The notes below the pieces were generated by a model. The model was not told where the DNA came from. It did no database searches and saw only the letters and a program-made list of their open reading frames with translations. Shown here piece after piece: positions 1 to 10,549 of a stretch of 64,000 bases of DNA. Position numbers and translations under genes: made by a program. Within the stretch, counting starts at the first letter, position 1; the number at the start of each line of letters is the position of its first letter. This stretch comes from Chiridota heheva (lineage: Eukaryota; Echinodermata; Holothuroidea; Apodida; Chiridotidae): the NCBI GenBank assembly GCA_020152595.1, contig JAIGNY010000659.1, forward strand, positions 1,157,001-1,221,000, given 5' to 3'.

Positions 1-590
1 CCACATAGCCTCCTACCCTATGTCACCCATGGCATCCCAACCTATGTAGCACTCTGTGTTACTTGTGGCATCCCACCCAATGTCCCACATGGGATCCCAC
101 CCCATGTCCCACATGACATTCCATGTCCCACATGACATTCCATCCTATGTCCTGCATGGCATTCCACCATATATCCCACATGACATCCCCTAAGAAGTCT
201 CATCCTAGCTATCACAGTCCCTGATTGAGCATACAATGTATGAAAGTGTCAGTTCATATAATAACTTATATCATCTCAGTTAATAGCTCCATGCTTATAT
301 GCAAATGACTTGTTGAATAAGGAAAAAGGCAGAGTCAATTAATTATGCCTGGTATATCCGTTGGCATATACCATATGGTATATAATATATCATATGTCCC
401 GCATGACCCACATCCATGTCCCACATGGCATCCCTCCATATGCCCATATGTAGTCACATCCTGTCACACTCCCTGACTAGAGCATACTAAATAAAAATGT
501 CTGGTCAGTTCATATACTGTAGCAACTTTATGCAAATGCCCACAACAATAAAGGCAGATTTAATAATCATGCCTGATACAACCGTTGGTG
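1..590. repeat. Degenerate 20-23 bp repeat and ~250-bp duplicated block
   Basis: Bases 1-200 and 395-475 are decayed copies of a repeat with the core CCCACATGGCATCCCACC, related to that at 8426-8770. The sequence after each stretch (from about 211 and 464) is also duplicated: CTCCCTGA...GAGCATAC, TCAGTTCATATA, TATGCAAATG, AAGGCAGA and ATGCCTG...CCGTTGG recur in order. The arrangement is therefore a tandem pair of units of about 250 bp containing a minisatellite. No exon is visible. Confidence 0.7.
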
Positions 591-1302
591 CCCAAATATT
601 TTGAAGAATTTTAAGGATTTTAAATCTCCAGTGTTACCAGAGAGACGCTTGAGGATCTCTGAAGAATATTGGAAAATTATATCATTTTACAGTTATTTTC
701 TGAGGAAATATCAAATCTTTTGCAGACTTTTTAAGGAAACATAGTCTTCAATCTGAAGAATCTGAAAAACCTTAACATTTTGTAAGGAAATTCTAACCTT
801 CCATACAGGATATCTAGAGAAACTTTAATATTTTCTGAGGAATTCTCAAAAAACTTTTAACATTTCTGAGGAAATCTCTGGAAAAACTGTGGACAAAATC
901 GCCATTACATAGGTTCACATTATGTTTCACATGCGAACCAAAATGACAATTCAGCATTGCAGAACATGCGCTCCATGGAATACTTCTTGATTTACATGTC
1001 CATGGTCGTTTGTTAAACCAGTTGCGAGGCACATGCTTTTTGATGGGTTTGTTTCTTCTGGGTTTTTTTTTTTATTGATTGCTTACTCAAAAGAATTTGA
1101 TTAATCCACTGAATATTCAGTGATTGTCAAACCAAGTCTAAATAAAAATGTAAATGCGTTGTCACTTCCTGCTGTCTATGGTCTATCGCCGAACATTTTA
1201 AAACAAACCTTGAAAGATTTGCGTACCTGCTCAAAAAAGAAGTGAGATTTCCATGTTTCATCTCAAGATGTGCTTTGCTTGAAATAACCGATTTTTCATT
1301 AC
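591..1302. other. Intron or 3' flank with degenerate TTTAA/GAGGAA motifs
   Basis: Bases 600-890 contain several loose copies of a segment with CTGAGGAAAT and AAAACTTTAACATTT, suggesting an old tandem repeat of about 50-60 bp. The remainder (900-1300) shows a poly-T run at 1062-1073 but no splice-bounded open frame in either strand. It lies immediately 3' of the last visible NIDO exon, so it should be the start of the next intron. Confidence 0.5.
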
Positions 1303-1464
1303 CTGATAGAAAACCTCTCCAACTGAGCCCACTTCTGCATCAATCCAGAATGGCGCCACCAGCTTCAATGGCGATGATTCGTCGATACCATTAGGGTATG
1401 GATTTGGATAGCCATATTTGTCCTCATTTTCATTGATGAAAACAATCAAACCGTTGTCTAAGAA
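1303..1464 (-). CDS. NIDO domain exon, second half
   Basis: A 162-nt, 54-codon exon, phase 0 at both ends, with an acceptor after TTTATTAG and donor GTAATG. The peptide starts FLDNGLIVFINENEDKYG, continues to a LKLVAPFWIDAEVG segment and ends GEVFYQ. The pattern NG-hydrophobic-F followed by APFW-D and a (V)FYQ strand is the hallmark of NIDO (nidogen extracellular) domains. It joins in phase to the exon at 3618-3787, whose last residues SLY become SLY-FLDNGLIVF, a continuous NIDO strand. It is the most 3' exon in the window. The rest of NIDO, and perhaps an AMOP and a VWD as in MUC4, would lie left of base 1. I see no downstream exon in bases 1-1300. Confidence 0.85.
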
Positions 1465-1784
1465 CTAATAAATCAATGATCAAAGGAAATTTGTGAATTA
1501 GTTCATTGAAACAGGCCAAAATCACTATGATTGTATGAACACATACAGTGTAGCAGCTACTAAGAGTTTAGGAGCTACTAGAAGCATGAGCAGTATTCAA
1601 TTAGAACATGCACTACACATGTCTCAAACTAACTTAAGACCAGGACAAAAAACAAAATTTAAAAACAAGGTTGATATCCAAAAAAAACTTTCTGTGAAAT
1701 TCCAAGGGCTGATGAAGTCAAGACTTTGTTTGGTTTTCTAAAAGCAATCAGCCAAAACAAGTTTTCAAACACCTAATCTGCATA

Positions 1785-3460
1785 ACCATACTAACAAGCA
1801 TTGTCAATAGCCATAATCAGTGTTGTCGATAGCCATTACAAGCATTGTCGAAAGCCATAACAAGCATTGTCAATAGTCATGACAAGCATTGTCAATAGCC
1901 ATAACAAGCATTGTCAATAGTCATAAAAGCATTGTCAATATGCATTGTCAATAACTATAACAAGCATGTCAATATCATAACAAACATTATCAACAGCCAT
2001 AACTAGTATTGTCAATAGTCTTAACAAGCAGTCAATAGTTATAACAAGCATTGTCAATAGCCACAACAAGCATTGTCAATAGCCATAACAAGCATCGTCA
2101 ATATCCAACACAAACATTATCAACAGCCATAACTAGTATTGTCAATAGTCATAACAAGCATTGTCAAGTCATAACAAGCATTTTCATTAGTCACAACAAG
2201 CATTTTCATTAGTCACAACAAGCATTGTCAATAGTCACAACAAGCATTGTCAATAGCCATAACAAACATTATCAACAGCCATAACAAGCATTGTTAATAG
2301 TTATATCAAGCATTGTCAATAGTCATAACAAGCATTGTCAATAGCCATGACAAGCATTATCAATAGCCATAATAAGCATTGTCAATAGTCATAACAAGCA
2401 TTGTTAATAGTCATAACAAGCATTGTTAATAGTCATAACAAGCATTGTCATTAGCCATAACAAGCATTGTCAATAATCATAACAAGTATTGTCAATAGCC
2501 ATAACAAACATTATCAACAGCCATAACAAGCATTGTAAATAGTCATAACAAGCATTGTCAATAGCCATAACAAGCATTGTCAATAACCATACCAAGTATC
2601 GTCAATAGTCATAAGAAGCATTGTCATTAGACATAACAAGCATTGTCAATAGTCATAACAAGCATTGTCAATAGTCATAACAAGCATTGTCAATAGCCAT
2701 GACAAGCATTGTCAATAATCATAACAAGCATTGTTATTAGACATAACAAGCATTGTCAATAGTCATAACAAGCATTGTCAATAATCATTATAACAATAAC
2801 AAGCATTGTAGTCATATCATTGTCAATAGCCATAACAAGCATTGTCAATAGTCATAACAAGCATTGTCATAAGCCATTGTCAATAGTCATAACAAATTGT
2901 CATGACAAGCATTATCAATAGCCATAACAAGCATTGTCAATAGTCATAACAAGCATTGTCAATAGCCATAACAAGCATTGTCAATAACCATACCAAGTAT
3001 CGTCAATATCCATAACAATTATCGTCAATAGTCATAACAAGCATTGTCATTAGACATAACAAGCATTGTCAATAGTTAACAAGCATTGTCAATAATCATA
3101 TTGTTGTGACAAGCATTGTTATAACAAGCATTGTCAATAGCCATAACAGACATTATAATAAACATTGTCAATAGTTATAATAAGCATTTTTAATAGCCAT
3201 GACAAGCATTTTTAATAGCCATGACAAGCATTTTCAATAACAAACATCGTCAACAGCCATTACTAGTATTGTCAACAGTTATAACAAGCATTGTCAATGA
3301 CAAGCATTTTTAAACATGACAAGTATTGTCAATAGCGATAAGAAGAGTATTGTCAATAGCGATAATGAGCATTGTCAATAATTATAACAAGCATTGTCAA
3401 TAGTCATACAAGCATTGTCAATAACCATAACAAGCATTGTCAATAGCGATAACAAGTATT
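1785..3460. repeat. 22-bp minisatellite (AACAAGCATTGTCAATAGYC)
   Basis: About 1.65 kb of imperfect copies of a unit near 22 bp whose core is AACAAGCATTGTCAATAG followed by CCAT or TCAT. Unit length varies by a few bases, with frequent truncated copies. It fills most of the intron between the two NIDO exons. Nothing else is present in this interval. Confidence 0.95.
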
Positions 3461-3617
3461 AACTTCTGGCAAGATTTAGTGTTTTTAAAATTCTAGTGGA
3501 TATCACGACTAAGTCTCAAATAGATTTTAGATGTTCAAGTATCATTTGCTTTAGTTTTGCCATTATTATGTGATATCAAAGAATATGCCCACCACATAGG
3601 CGACTAAAAGAACTCAC

Positions 3618-3787
3618 ATATAAGCTATAAAAGAAGGTATCACCAAATGGAAATCCAGATGGTGGAACAAACGTTCTTGACACTTCCTCTCTAGCTCCAC
3701 TGTTGGCAGCAGTTTGGCTAGCAGGCTCTGCCGTCTGTGTTAGTCTAAGATCACCATTAGCATCACCATAGGGCAGCAAGCGTATCT
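3618..3787 (-). CDS. NIDO domain exon, first half
   Basis: A 170-nt exon, phase 1 to phase 0, with acceptor TTTTAACAG and donor GTGAGT. It encodes (E)IRLLPYGDANGDLRL, then an Ala/Ser/Glu-rich stretch, and finishes with GFPFGDTFFYSLY. The LLPYG...GD start and the FPF-G....SLYV segment are what the N-terminus of NIDO domains looks like. Spliced to 1303-1464 it gives a continuous domain of about 110 residues. Its first two bases complete a Glu codon with the last base of the EGF exon at 4822-4941, so NIDO directly follows the EGF pair. In MUC4, NIDO precedes the VWD. Here it follows a VWD-C8-TIL block, an unusual order unless a second VWD lies further 3'. Confidence 0.85.
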
Positions 3788-4821
3788 CTGTTAAAACAAA
3801 AAAAGTCATCATCCCAGTGTGTCAATCTAATGCAAGACAATCAAAAATGCATATATCACAGAGCATAAGGGTGATGATCATTGATGGGACACCCTCCGCT
3901 CCACTCACCCTCCCCACACCCCTACCCTCATCTCAAGTATGTCACCTTGAGTGGATAATAAAAGTCATCAGCCAGAGCACCAACAATTTAACAAGCGTAC
4001 ATGTGTAAACAATACTTAGCAGATCTTGGTTTGGTTTGGTTTGTTGATGTTTAATGGCACCGTGACAGTCAGGGTCAAATGTGCCAAGAGGGTGTTAATA
4101 AATAACGGTGTAAGAGTTAGGATAGTGAGGAGATAAAAGGTTTGTAAGGGAGATAAAGGGAAAAGGCTGAATGTGGGAGAGAAATTTAGATGAAAAGAAA
4201 GGGGGGTGTAAGGTTAGGTGTAGAAAGGGAGGAGGGGAGGAGATTATATGTGGTGGAAGAGGTTGTTGTTGCAGAGGAAGTTGATGATGTTTGAGGAAGA
4301 ATTGTTAACAGATCTACTAAATGGCAGCAACAATTTGAGTTTAATTGAGAGAATATGCTTATTAACCATGAAAATATAAAAAAGTTCTGTCACTTAAAAA
4401 TTGACCATTTTACAGCATTTTGAATTTATGATTTTTCTTATGTTAACTGATTGTTTTTCAATCCTTCACTGACATTATTTGAATGGGAGCAATTGAATAT
4501 GATAAAGAAGGGTTGATTTTCCATCATGATGTCATCAATCTAAATTTAGAAGGAGAAAAGCATCTGAATATCTTCAATGGCTTAAATTTAGGACAGAAAT
4601 TTACATTACAAATTCTGAGCTGTCATTTCTTTAATGCATCACAACTTTTGTATACTTTGAAATGCTATTCAAACTTTGACTAGCCATACGTCGGAAACTT
4701 CAGGTGATAATGATGATGCTTAAAGACTTATTCTATTCACAATTCAAGTTTTTCTGGTGCATATAAAATCTTTACTTATCCATAAACCTTTAATGATATG
4801 TGCCCATATAGGCAAACGTAC
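3788..4821. other. Intron between NIDO and EGF, with possible LINE-tail relic
   Basis: Bases 4025-4320 are purine-rich and resemble, loosely, the LINE 3' tails at 30.0, 52.0 and 60.0 kb (GGTTTGTTTGTTGATG, GTCAAAT, GGGAGATAA, TTGCAGAGGA). Copies are too diverged for a firm call. The rest is AT-rich unique sequence with no splice-bounded exon. Confidence 0.35.
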
Positions 4822-4941
4822 CTTTACAAGTGAAGCCATCACCCATGTAGCCAGCGTTGCATACGCATCGGTAGCTGCCAATGGTGTCTATACATGTAGC
4901 GTTTAGATCACAGTCGTTTGCTCTGGCGCATTCATCAATAT
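4822..4941 (-). CDS. Calcium-binding EGF domain exon (second EGF)
   Basis: A 120-nt exon, phase 1 on both sides, with acceptor CTCTTGCAG and donor GTACGT. It starts (x)[16 protein letters not shown] and ends [10 protein letters not shown]. Six cysteines lie in EGF spacing. The IDEC start is a calcium-binding signature, and C-x-D-x4-Y-x-C-x-C matches the Asp/Asn beta-hydroxylation consensus. NAT is a potential N-glycosylation site. Symmetrical phase-1 exons are typical of EGF modules that spread by exon shuffling. It sits between the other EGF exon (5498-5611) and NIDO. The domain call is secure; its ligand cannot be read from the sequence. Confidence 0.92.
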
Positions 4942-5171
4942 CTGCAAGAGATGCAAAGAATTCATTCTTAACATTAATCTGGCAGCCCATGGATAAATGT
5001 TTAATGAAACGACTAAAGCGGTCAGGACTCATATTCCTGTTTCTCACTTTCAAAAGATTCTACAAATAAAAAACAATCTTTCACTATTAAATTCATTCAA
5101 TTATCTACATTGGCCAAAAAATCACAACAACCTTTTTATAAAAATGAGTCCTGAGATTATCTTGATACTAC

Positions 5172-5330
5172 ATATACATGAACCCAGGGCCATAATTCCT
5201 AGAATGGGGGAGGGGGGGGTGCCTTATGTCACCCCCTACTTTTTAAATAACAAGCAATGTCCCCCTCCAAACACAAACACACACACACTTTCTGGATGAG
5301 AACTATGGCCCTGCATGAACCCAGCATAGA
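5172..5330. repeat. Short foldback element (~150 bp)
   Basis: AGGGCCATAATTC near 5186 is inverted as GAACTATGGCCCT near 5300, enclosing a G-run (GGGGGAGGGGGGG), its C-rich counterpart and a CA repeat. It looks like a small MITE or foldback in the intron between the two EGF exons. There is no coding content. Confidence 0.5.
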
Positions 5331-5497
5331 ACATTAAATAAAGCTCTAAATTGTTTAAAGGAAACTGGTGTTTATTTTTCATGCAAATGATAACAGTCTT
5401 ATCATTTAGGTATATTAGAAAACATTACTCAACAAAACAGAAACAGGTTCATTAACAATTCAAAAAGTCTCATTGGACAAAAAGAACAACAACTTAC

Positions 5498-5611
5498 TCT
5501 GTGAGCAATTTGGACCATTCCAGCCAGTTGGACATATACATGTGAAGCCACCGATCTCATTAATACAAGTGCCACCATTCGAGCAAGGCTCTGGAATACA
5601 GTCGTTGATAT
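5498..5611 (-). CDS. Calcium-binding EGF domain exon (first EGF)
   Basis: A 114-nt, 38-codon exon, phase 1 on both sides, with acceptor AATTTACAG and donor GTAAGT. With the last base of the preceding sushi exon it starts DINDCIPEPCSNGGTC and ends NGPNCSQ. It has six cysteines, the SNGGTC Notch/Delta-like signature, a calcium-binding D-I-N-D start and a C-x-N-x4-F-x-C-x-C hydroxylation consensus. It is a compact EGF of the Notch type rather than the fibrillin-like type seen at 4822-4941, so the two EGF modules are not recent duplicates of each other. Confidence 0.93.
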
Positions 5612-6129
5612 CTGTAAATTACAGAGTTATCATGATAGTCAGTATAGATCGACAAATACCATCAGCTGAAAAACTTAGTACAAACCAAGATACAGCTTGA
5701 AATCTTTTATTTTTGTGATCAAATTAACTGTTATTCAGAATTATCGCTGCACTTCTTTGATCTCTCTATCCTGGCAATTGTTTTTTTTAGAAAACATAAA
5801 ATACCATATTCGACATAATAAGCTCCCGTGGCAATTACAAAAATAGAGTTGCACGGCTTTTTAGGCCCAAAGTTTCTTCCTGATAAGCAGCTATGGTCCA
5901 GACGTGTACAGTGTGCTATTCAAACTGACTGTGAAAACTGGTTCTATACAAGCCCACAATAATCACCACAAAAGCATCATGAGCGCCAGATGCAAAATAA
6001 GCAAATAACAGTAACAAAACTAAATAAATCATGCTACCAGTCAAAAAATGTTAAGTGGGCACTTATTCGAGTGGGCGAATAATATGTCAAATACAGTACA
6101 ATAGAAAACACAGATCTCTTTTACTTATA
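5612..6129. other. Intronic unique sequence
   Basis: AT-rich intron sequence between the first EGF exon and the 6.1-kb minisatellite. I see no exon, mobile element or repeat beyond simple A-runs. Confidence 0.4.
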
Positions 6130-6535
6130 ACATCACAAAAAATTGCTGATGACATCACAAAAAATTGCTGATGACATCACAAAAAACTGCTGATGACATC
6201 ACAAAGAGCTGCTGATGACATAACAAAGAGCTGCTGATGACATCACAAAGAGCTGCTGATGACATCACAAAGAGCTGCTGATGACATCACAAAGAGCTGC
6301 TGATGACATCACAAAGAGCTGCTGATAACATCACAAAGAGCTGCTGATGACATCACAAAGAGCTGCTGATGACATCACAAAGAGCTGCTGATGACATCAC
6401 AAAGAGCTCCTGATGACATTACAAAGAGCTGCTGATGACATCACAAAGAGCTGCTAATGACATCACAAAGAGCTCCTGATGACATCACAAAGAACTGCTG
6501 ATGACATCACAAAGAACTCCTGATGACATCACAAA
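6130..6535. repeat. 22-bp minisatellite containing TGATGACATCAC
   Basis: About 18 copies of a 22-bp unit built from TGATGACATCACAAAGAGCT plus GC. The flanking copies read AAAAATTGC instead of AGAGCTGC. Every copy contains TGACATCA, which resembles an ATF/CREB half-site pair. The array lies in the intron between sushi and EGF exons. Confidence 0.95.
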
Positions 6536-7090
6536 TTTGCATATTTTCTTGAATAGTTGGGCCATGTTCAGCCAATCGTGGTGAGAGTTTAGGTCATGGA
6601 GGGGGAAGAAGAGAGGTGAAATTTTGTCTCATGGGGAAAAACCTATAAATCGGGCAAAATATGTCACTTTACAAAATTTTCTAAAGGGGGCAAGTGAGGG
6701 GAAAAGGGATCCTCTGAGGAGGGGGAAGGGGTGGTGGAGCAGCAATGACTCCATGTCCCCTGTAGTACTGCCACTGGATCTGCAGCAGTCACCAGTTCTT
6801 CCAGGAATACAATTTTGCATTTTCCTCGCTTTCCCCTGTTCTGTGACTAAAAAACTTATACCCTATACAAAGCAATTATACAATGAAGTAACAGCACTGT
6901 AAGGCTCTTACAAAAAAAGCAATCATACAATGAAGTAACAGCACTGTAAGGCTGTTTGTTAAATTTTAATGCTGGTTTATAACAATCATGGTCAAATGAC
7001 CTATGCTTTATGTCAATTTCGAATATGATAAAGATTGACGGCATACTCAAACTTTAGCTATAAATGGTAATCCGCACTAAAGACACCCAC
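6536..7090. other. Intronic sequence with a small direct duplication
   Basis: A purine-rich tract (6600-6740) is followed by two near-identical copies of ATACAATGAAGTAACAGCAC at about 6878 and 6928. No coding exon is visible. The following sushi exon's donor lies at 7090. Confidence 0.4.
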
Positions 7091-7261
7091 CATTGCATGC
7101 TGGAACAACACCAACAAATGTACCATTGTCGCATTCAACGAAGGCTCCTGGGGTATCTAGCTCGTAGAATTCGTCGCAAATGAAACCGATGACAGAGCCG
7201 TGGTCAGTGTCGGATGAGTTCAGCATCCCATTCAAGGGAGCACTCAGCAACGCACAATTTT
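7091..7261 (-). CDS. Sushi (CCP/SCR) domain exon, second
   Basis: A 171-nt, 57-codon exon, phase 1 on both sides, with acceptor TCGATAG and donor GTGGGT. It encodes one sushi module with four cysteines (NCALLSAPLNG, GFICDEFYEL, FVECDNG, VVPACN). The pattern C1-(P-NG)-C2-(Y-L)-C3-(G)-P-C4 is typical of complement control repeats, but the usual tryptophan before C4 is replaced by Phe/Val (NGTFVGVVPAC). It is fused in frame between another sushi (7907-8080) and a Notch-type EGF. Sushi modules mediate protein binding in complement and adhesion proteins; no specific partner can be inferred. Confidence 0.9.
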
Positions 7262-7906
7262 CTATCGACAAAGAAATACAGAAAGTCATGTCACACATGG
7301 ATCTACAATCTTGGACACAACTGTTGGAACAGTGTAGCATCGCAACGAGCTTTATATTTAGTGTTGTGATTCTTGATAATTTTCTTTACCGATTGTTGAA
7401 TTCCCCAACCACCTTACCCCCTGCCAATGTCGGATTTTCTGGATTTTTAGTCTATATAATATGAAAATAAAAAGGCATTAACAATGGTCAACATTGAAAG
7501 GGGGTTGGGGGGGGGGGAAGGGGGGGAGTCATGCAAATGTTTTAAGAATTAAAAAAAAAAACATACTATAAATTTAAATGAATATAGAACGAAGAACCAC
7601 TGAGCAAAAGTACCATTATTGATGAGGTATGGGATGTTGAATAATATACAATATAAAAAAGTATCTTCATAATAGTGTTCCACCTACTTTTTTAAAGATC
7701 ATAGCTTTGACTTTGTTTACAATACAGAATGATAATGGTTTTGGGAACGTACGTCAATATTCTTATATTTCATTTTGCTTCATTCAGCGGTTTTTAAACC
7801 ACATTCATTTCACTCATTTATTTCACAGAGTAGCAGAACTTTACAAAGAGCTTTGCATAAAAACATGTTTACATGAAAATATAAACCCAAAGGAAAGTAC
7901 ACTTAC
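7262..7906. other. Intron between sushi exons, with G-run
   Basis: Contains a long G-rich tract at about 7499-7527 (GGGGGTTGGGGGGGGGGG followed by AAGGGGGGGAG), a candidate G-quadruplex on the plus strand, and an A-run at 7550. Otherwise AT-rich. No exon found. Confidence 0.5.
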
Positions 7907-8080
7907 GGTAACATTCTGGCACTGTTTCAGTGAAGTTGAACCCATTACAGGTAATGTTGGTACCACCAACCAGAGAATACCCTGAAAAACAGGTGTACGT
8001 CACCTGATCGTCAGTTTGAAAGTATGATTTGGAGGGGCTGTAGTAGCCACCAAATATGTTCTGAGGTGGAAAGCACAAAT
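7907..8080 (-). CDS. Sushi (CCP/SCR) domain exon, first
   Basis: A 174-nt, 58-codon exon, phase 1 on both sides, with acceptor TTTGTTGCAG and donor GTAAGT. With the preceding base it starts DLCFPPQNIFGGYYSP, continues through VTYTCFSGYSLVGG and NITCNG, and ends VPECY. The four-cysteine sushi pattern is complete, with the typical Y-x-C-x-x-G-Y-x-L-x-G core. The conserved Trp is replaced by Phe in GFNFTETVPEC. NIT and NFT are potential N-glycosylation sites. A 16-bp GC-rich minisatellite begins only about 75 bp upstream of the acceptor, so any expansion there lies close to the branch site. Confidence 0.92.
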
Positions 8081-8156
8081 CTGCAACAAAAATATAAAAA
8101 GTGTTTACAAACTGACTCCAAAGTATTTTCCAAAAAAAGGTATGGCGGAATATAGC

Positions 8157-8372
8157 AATGCAGAGGGTTGGTGATGATGATGCAGCGGGTCGGCGATGCA
8201 GCGGGTCGGCGATGCAGCGGGTCGGCGATGCAGCGGGTCGGCGATGCAGCGGGTCGGCGATGCAGCGGGTCGGCGATGCAGCGGGTCGGCGATGCAGCGG
8301 GTCGGCGATGCAGCGGGGCGGCGATGCAGCGGGTCGGCGATGCAGCGGGTCGGCGATGTAGCAGGTTGGCGA
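8157..8372. repeat. 16-bp GC-rich minisatellite (GCAGCGGGTCGGCGAT)
   Basis: About a dozen nearly perfect tandem copies of a 16-bp unit, with decayed copies (GATGATGAT variants) at both edges. It stands out as strongly GC-rich in an AT-rich window. Since 16 is not a multiple of 3, all reading frames stay open through it, giving several false open frames. It lies just upstream (minus sense) of the first sushi exon. Confidence 0.95.
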
Positions 8373-8425
8373 TGATGACGATGTAGTGAGTTGGCAATGA
8401 TAATGATTCCTTGCCACTCTGTACC

Positions 8426-9215
8426 ATTTGTCATCCTACCCTGTCCAACATGCCATCCTTCCATGTACCAAGTACCATTCCACCCTGTCTTACAGGCCAT
8501 TTTATCCTATCCCACATGCTATCCTACCATGTCCCATCCCACCTGAAATCCAAACGACATGCCATCCTGTCTCACATGGCATTACACCCTGTCCCCCATG
8601 CCATCCCACCTTGTCCCACATGCCATCCCACCTTGTCCCACAAGCCATCCCAGCCTGTCATAAATGCCATGACACTACCTTGTTTCACATGCCACGCCAC
8701 CCTGTCCCAAATGCTGACCCACCCTGTCCCATATGCAATGACATCCTGTCCCCCAAGCCATCCTACCTTCATCCTAATTTCAACATCTACCAATCATTCT
8801 ACCATCTTCCACTCAACATTCTTTCCTCTAACTCCCATCCCCATACTTCTATTAATTCATCATGCCCCATTCACCTACCATCCCCCTTCACCTTCCATCC
8901 TCCTTTTATCTACCGTCCTTTATTTATCTACAGTCCTCCATGCATCTACCATCCCCTATTCCTCAACATGCCCCATTTACCTACCATATCACATTCACCT
9001 ACCATCCCCCCTTCACCTTCCATCCTCCTTTCATCTACCATCCTCCATTCAAGTACCATCCCTTATTCCTCAACATGCCCCATTTACCTACCATACCACA
9101 TTTACCTACCATACCACATTTACCTACCATACCACATTCACATAACATCCCCCATTCACCTACCATCATCATCCATTCACCTACTACCCCAAACCACCTT
9201 TTGCCACCCACTCAT
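8426..9215. repeat. Degenerate ~22-bp CCATCCCACCCTGTCCCACATG repeat and derived CCATTCACCTACCAT repeat
   Basis: Bases 8426-8770 are decayed copies of CATCCCACCCTGTCCCACAT. Bases 8780-9190 shift to C/T-rich copies with ACCTACCATCCCCCATTC and CACATTTACCTACCATAC. The plus strand is pyrimidine-rich and low in G throughout. The apparent long open frames here are low-complexity artefacts. It is related to the repeat at bases 1-230. Confidence 0.85.
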
Positions 9216-9737
9216 CTACTAAATATACTCTTAACCCAACTCATCATTTCAATCTTCACTATAACCTCCACTCACTGCAAATCTGACACTTCCAAGAGAA
9301 ATATGCTGAACTTGTTTTCCCCTTATAAACCAAAGAGGGCTGATCTATCCACCAAATCAAAATGAAAATTCATTGCAGATTAACTTGTGAGTTTATAGAA
9401 TCTATTGTTTCCACTCTATACTAGCAAAACCTTATTGTTTTTTCCCCTATTCACTCTCAAGACATTCATTATAAATTCCATTCAGTTGTCAGTTCTATTA
9501 TTCAATTTTTTTTTTATCTCAAAACAAATCCTTAAATTGCTGCTATTCAAGTTTGGAATGCATTTGTTGTCTTGTATATAAAATTATTTTTATATAAAAT
9601 AGTTGGAATTCCGTTCCTAGCACAGCAATCTTTTGTTCCCTAGTAGCTGAACAATGTAGGAGACTGGACGGATAAAAGATGTGGATGAACAAACAGGGGT
9701 AGTGTGTGTGTGTTGTAATCCTCCACCTCCACCATAC
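9216..9737. other. Intronic AT-rich sequence
   Basis: Unique AT-rich intron sequence with T-runs between the pyrimidine-rich repeat and the LDLa exon. No exon or element recognised. Confidence 0.4.
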
Positions 9738-9884
9738 CTGTGCACAGCTCCTCAGATTCGTCATAGTTTTCAGCGCAGTCATAGGGAAAAGCATCACACA
9801 GGAAGAATACAGGAATGTATTTGCCATCGGCTGGGCATCTGAAGTGACCTGGCTTTGGACAATGATCTTCTGATTGGCGAATAT
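9738..9884 (-). CDS. LDL-receptor class A domain exon, second
   Basis: A 147-nt, 49-codon exon, phase 1 on both sides, with acceptor TTGTTCAG and donor GTATGG. It contains HCPKPGHFRCPADGKYIP, then FFLCDAFPYDCAENYDESEELC. The F-x-C, C-D-x-x-x-DC and DESEE-x-C features identify an LDLa module with its acidic calcium-binding cluster. Only five of the usual six cysteines are present: the third (normally in G-x-CI-P) is Lys/Tyr (GKYIP), so one disulfide cannot form normally. It follows a canonical six-cysteine LDLa exon (10427-10549) and precedes the sushi pair. Confidence 0.88.
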
Positions 9885-10426
9885 CTGAACAAACAAAAAG
9901 AAACAATTACATTGATCATTCCTCTTTTGAATAACTTAAGTGGCAGCTTGAATGCAGGTTAAAAAAAGTTACATGAGGTGACTGATATCTGACAAAAAAG
10001 GTTAAGAGCTATTAAGGGTTCATTGGACAACACAGCTTTCCCTTACCTCCCTTTGCTGTATGATAATGGACAGCTGAGGTGCTTTAATGGGATTAGCTGA
10101 ATCTTACGGGATGGCATGCAAGGGAAAGCTCTGGTTCATACACAGGGAAATTTTTGGACCTTGACTAACTTCACTTTTTTTTGGAGGGGGGAAGGGGGGG
10201 TGTGCGACCCTGTCGACTCCCCTGGCTACACCCATGTACTCCTGCAATATCACAATAAATATCCCTAACCATTCATGAACCCAGTTAGAAAATTAAACAC
10301 CCTTGGACTTTATTAACTACAGATTTTAAGGGGTAAAGCAGGGTAAACACATATGTTCATTTTACAGATATTCATTGAGAAGTTAAAATCTTTTAATCTG
10401 TTTGGTTTTGGGTGACATGTACTTAC
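9885..10426. other. Intron between LDLa exons, with G-run
   Basis: Contains a G-rich tract at about 10183-10203 followed by CCCCTGGCTACACCCATG, a configuration typical of decayed mobile-element ends. No open exon was found. Confidence 0.4.
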
Positions 10427-10549
10427 CACAACAAAGTTCTTCAGCTTCATCATAGTTGTTGGCGCAATCCCCGGGGAAGAGGTCACAGATGTATGCGTCA
10501 TTCACACACGTCCCCTCTGGACACGAAAATAATCCATCCGAACAGATTT
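10427..10549 (-). CDS. LDL-receptor class A domain exon, first
   Basis: A 123-nt, 41-codon exon, phase 1 on both sides, with acceptor TTTTGTGTAG and donor GTAAGT. It reads EICSDGLFSCPEGTCVN, then AYICDLFPGDCANNYDEAEELCC. All six LDLa cysteines and the calcium-binding acidic residues (CD, DC, YDEAEE) are visible, plus one extra cysteine at the end. That extra cysteine could pair with the cysteine missing from the next LDLa exon; this is inference. LDLa modules bind ligands through calcium-organised acidic loops. The domain follows the TILa/EGF-like exon directly. Confidence 0.9.

Noticed and set aside
3817-4008. 63-codon plus-strand frame next to the NIDO exon
   Set aside because: No domain, no splice context, lies in the intron of the minus-strand gene.
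8011-8500. Overlapping frames with HRRPAASPTRCIAD repeats
   Set aside because: A 16-bp GC-rich minisatellite read in three frames; only the left 174 bp (7907-8080) is a real sushi exon.
8411-9365. Plus-strand frames rich in Pro, His, Thr (PTIPHLPTIPHSP)
   Set aside because: Low-complexity pyrimidine repeat without splice signals or coding bias.
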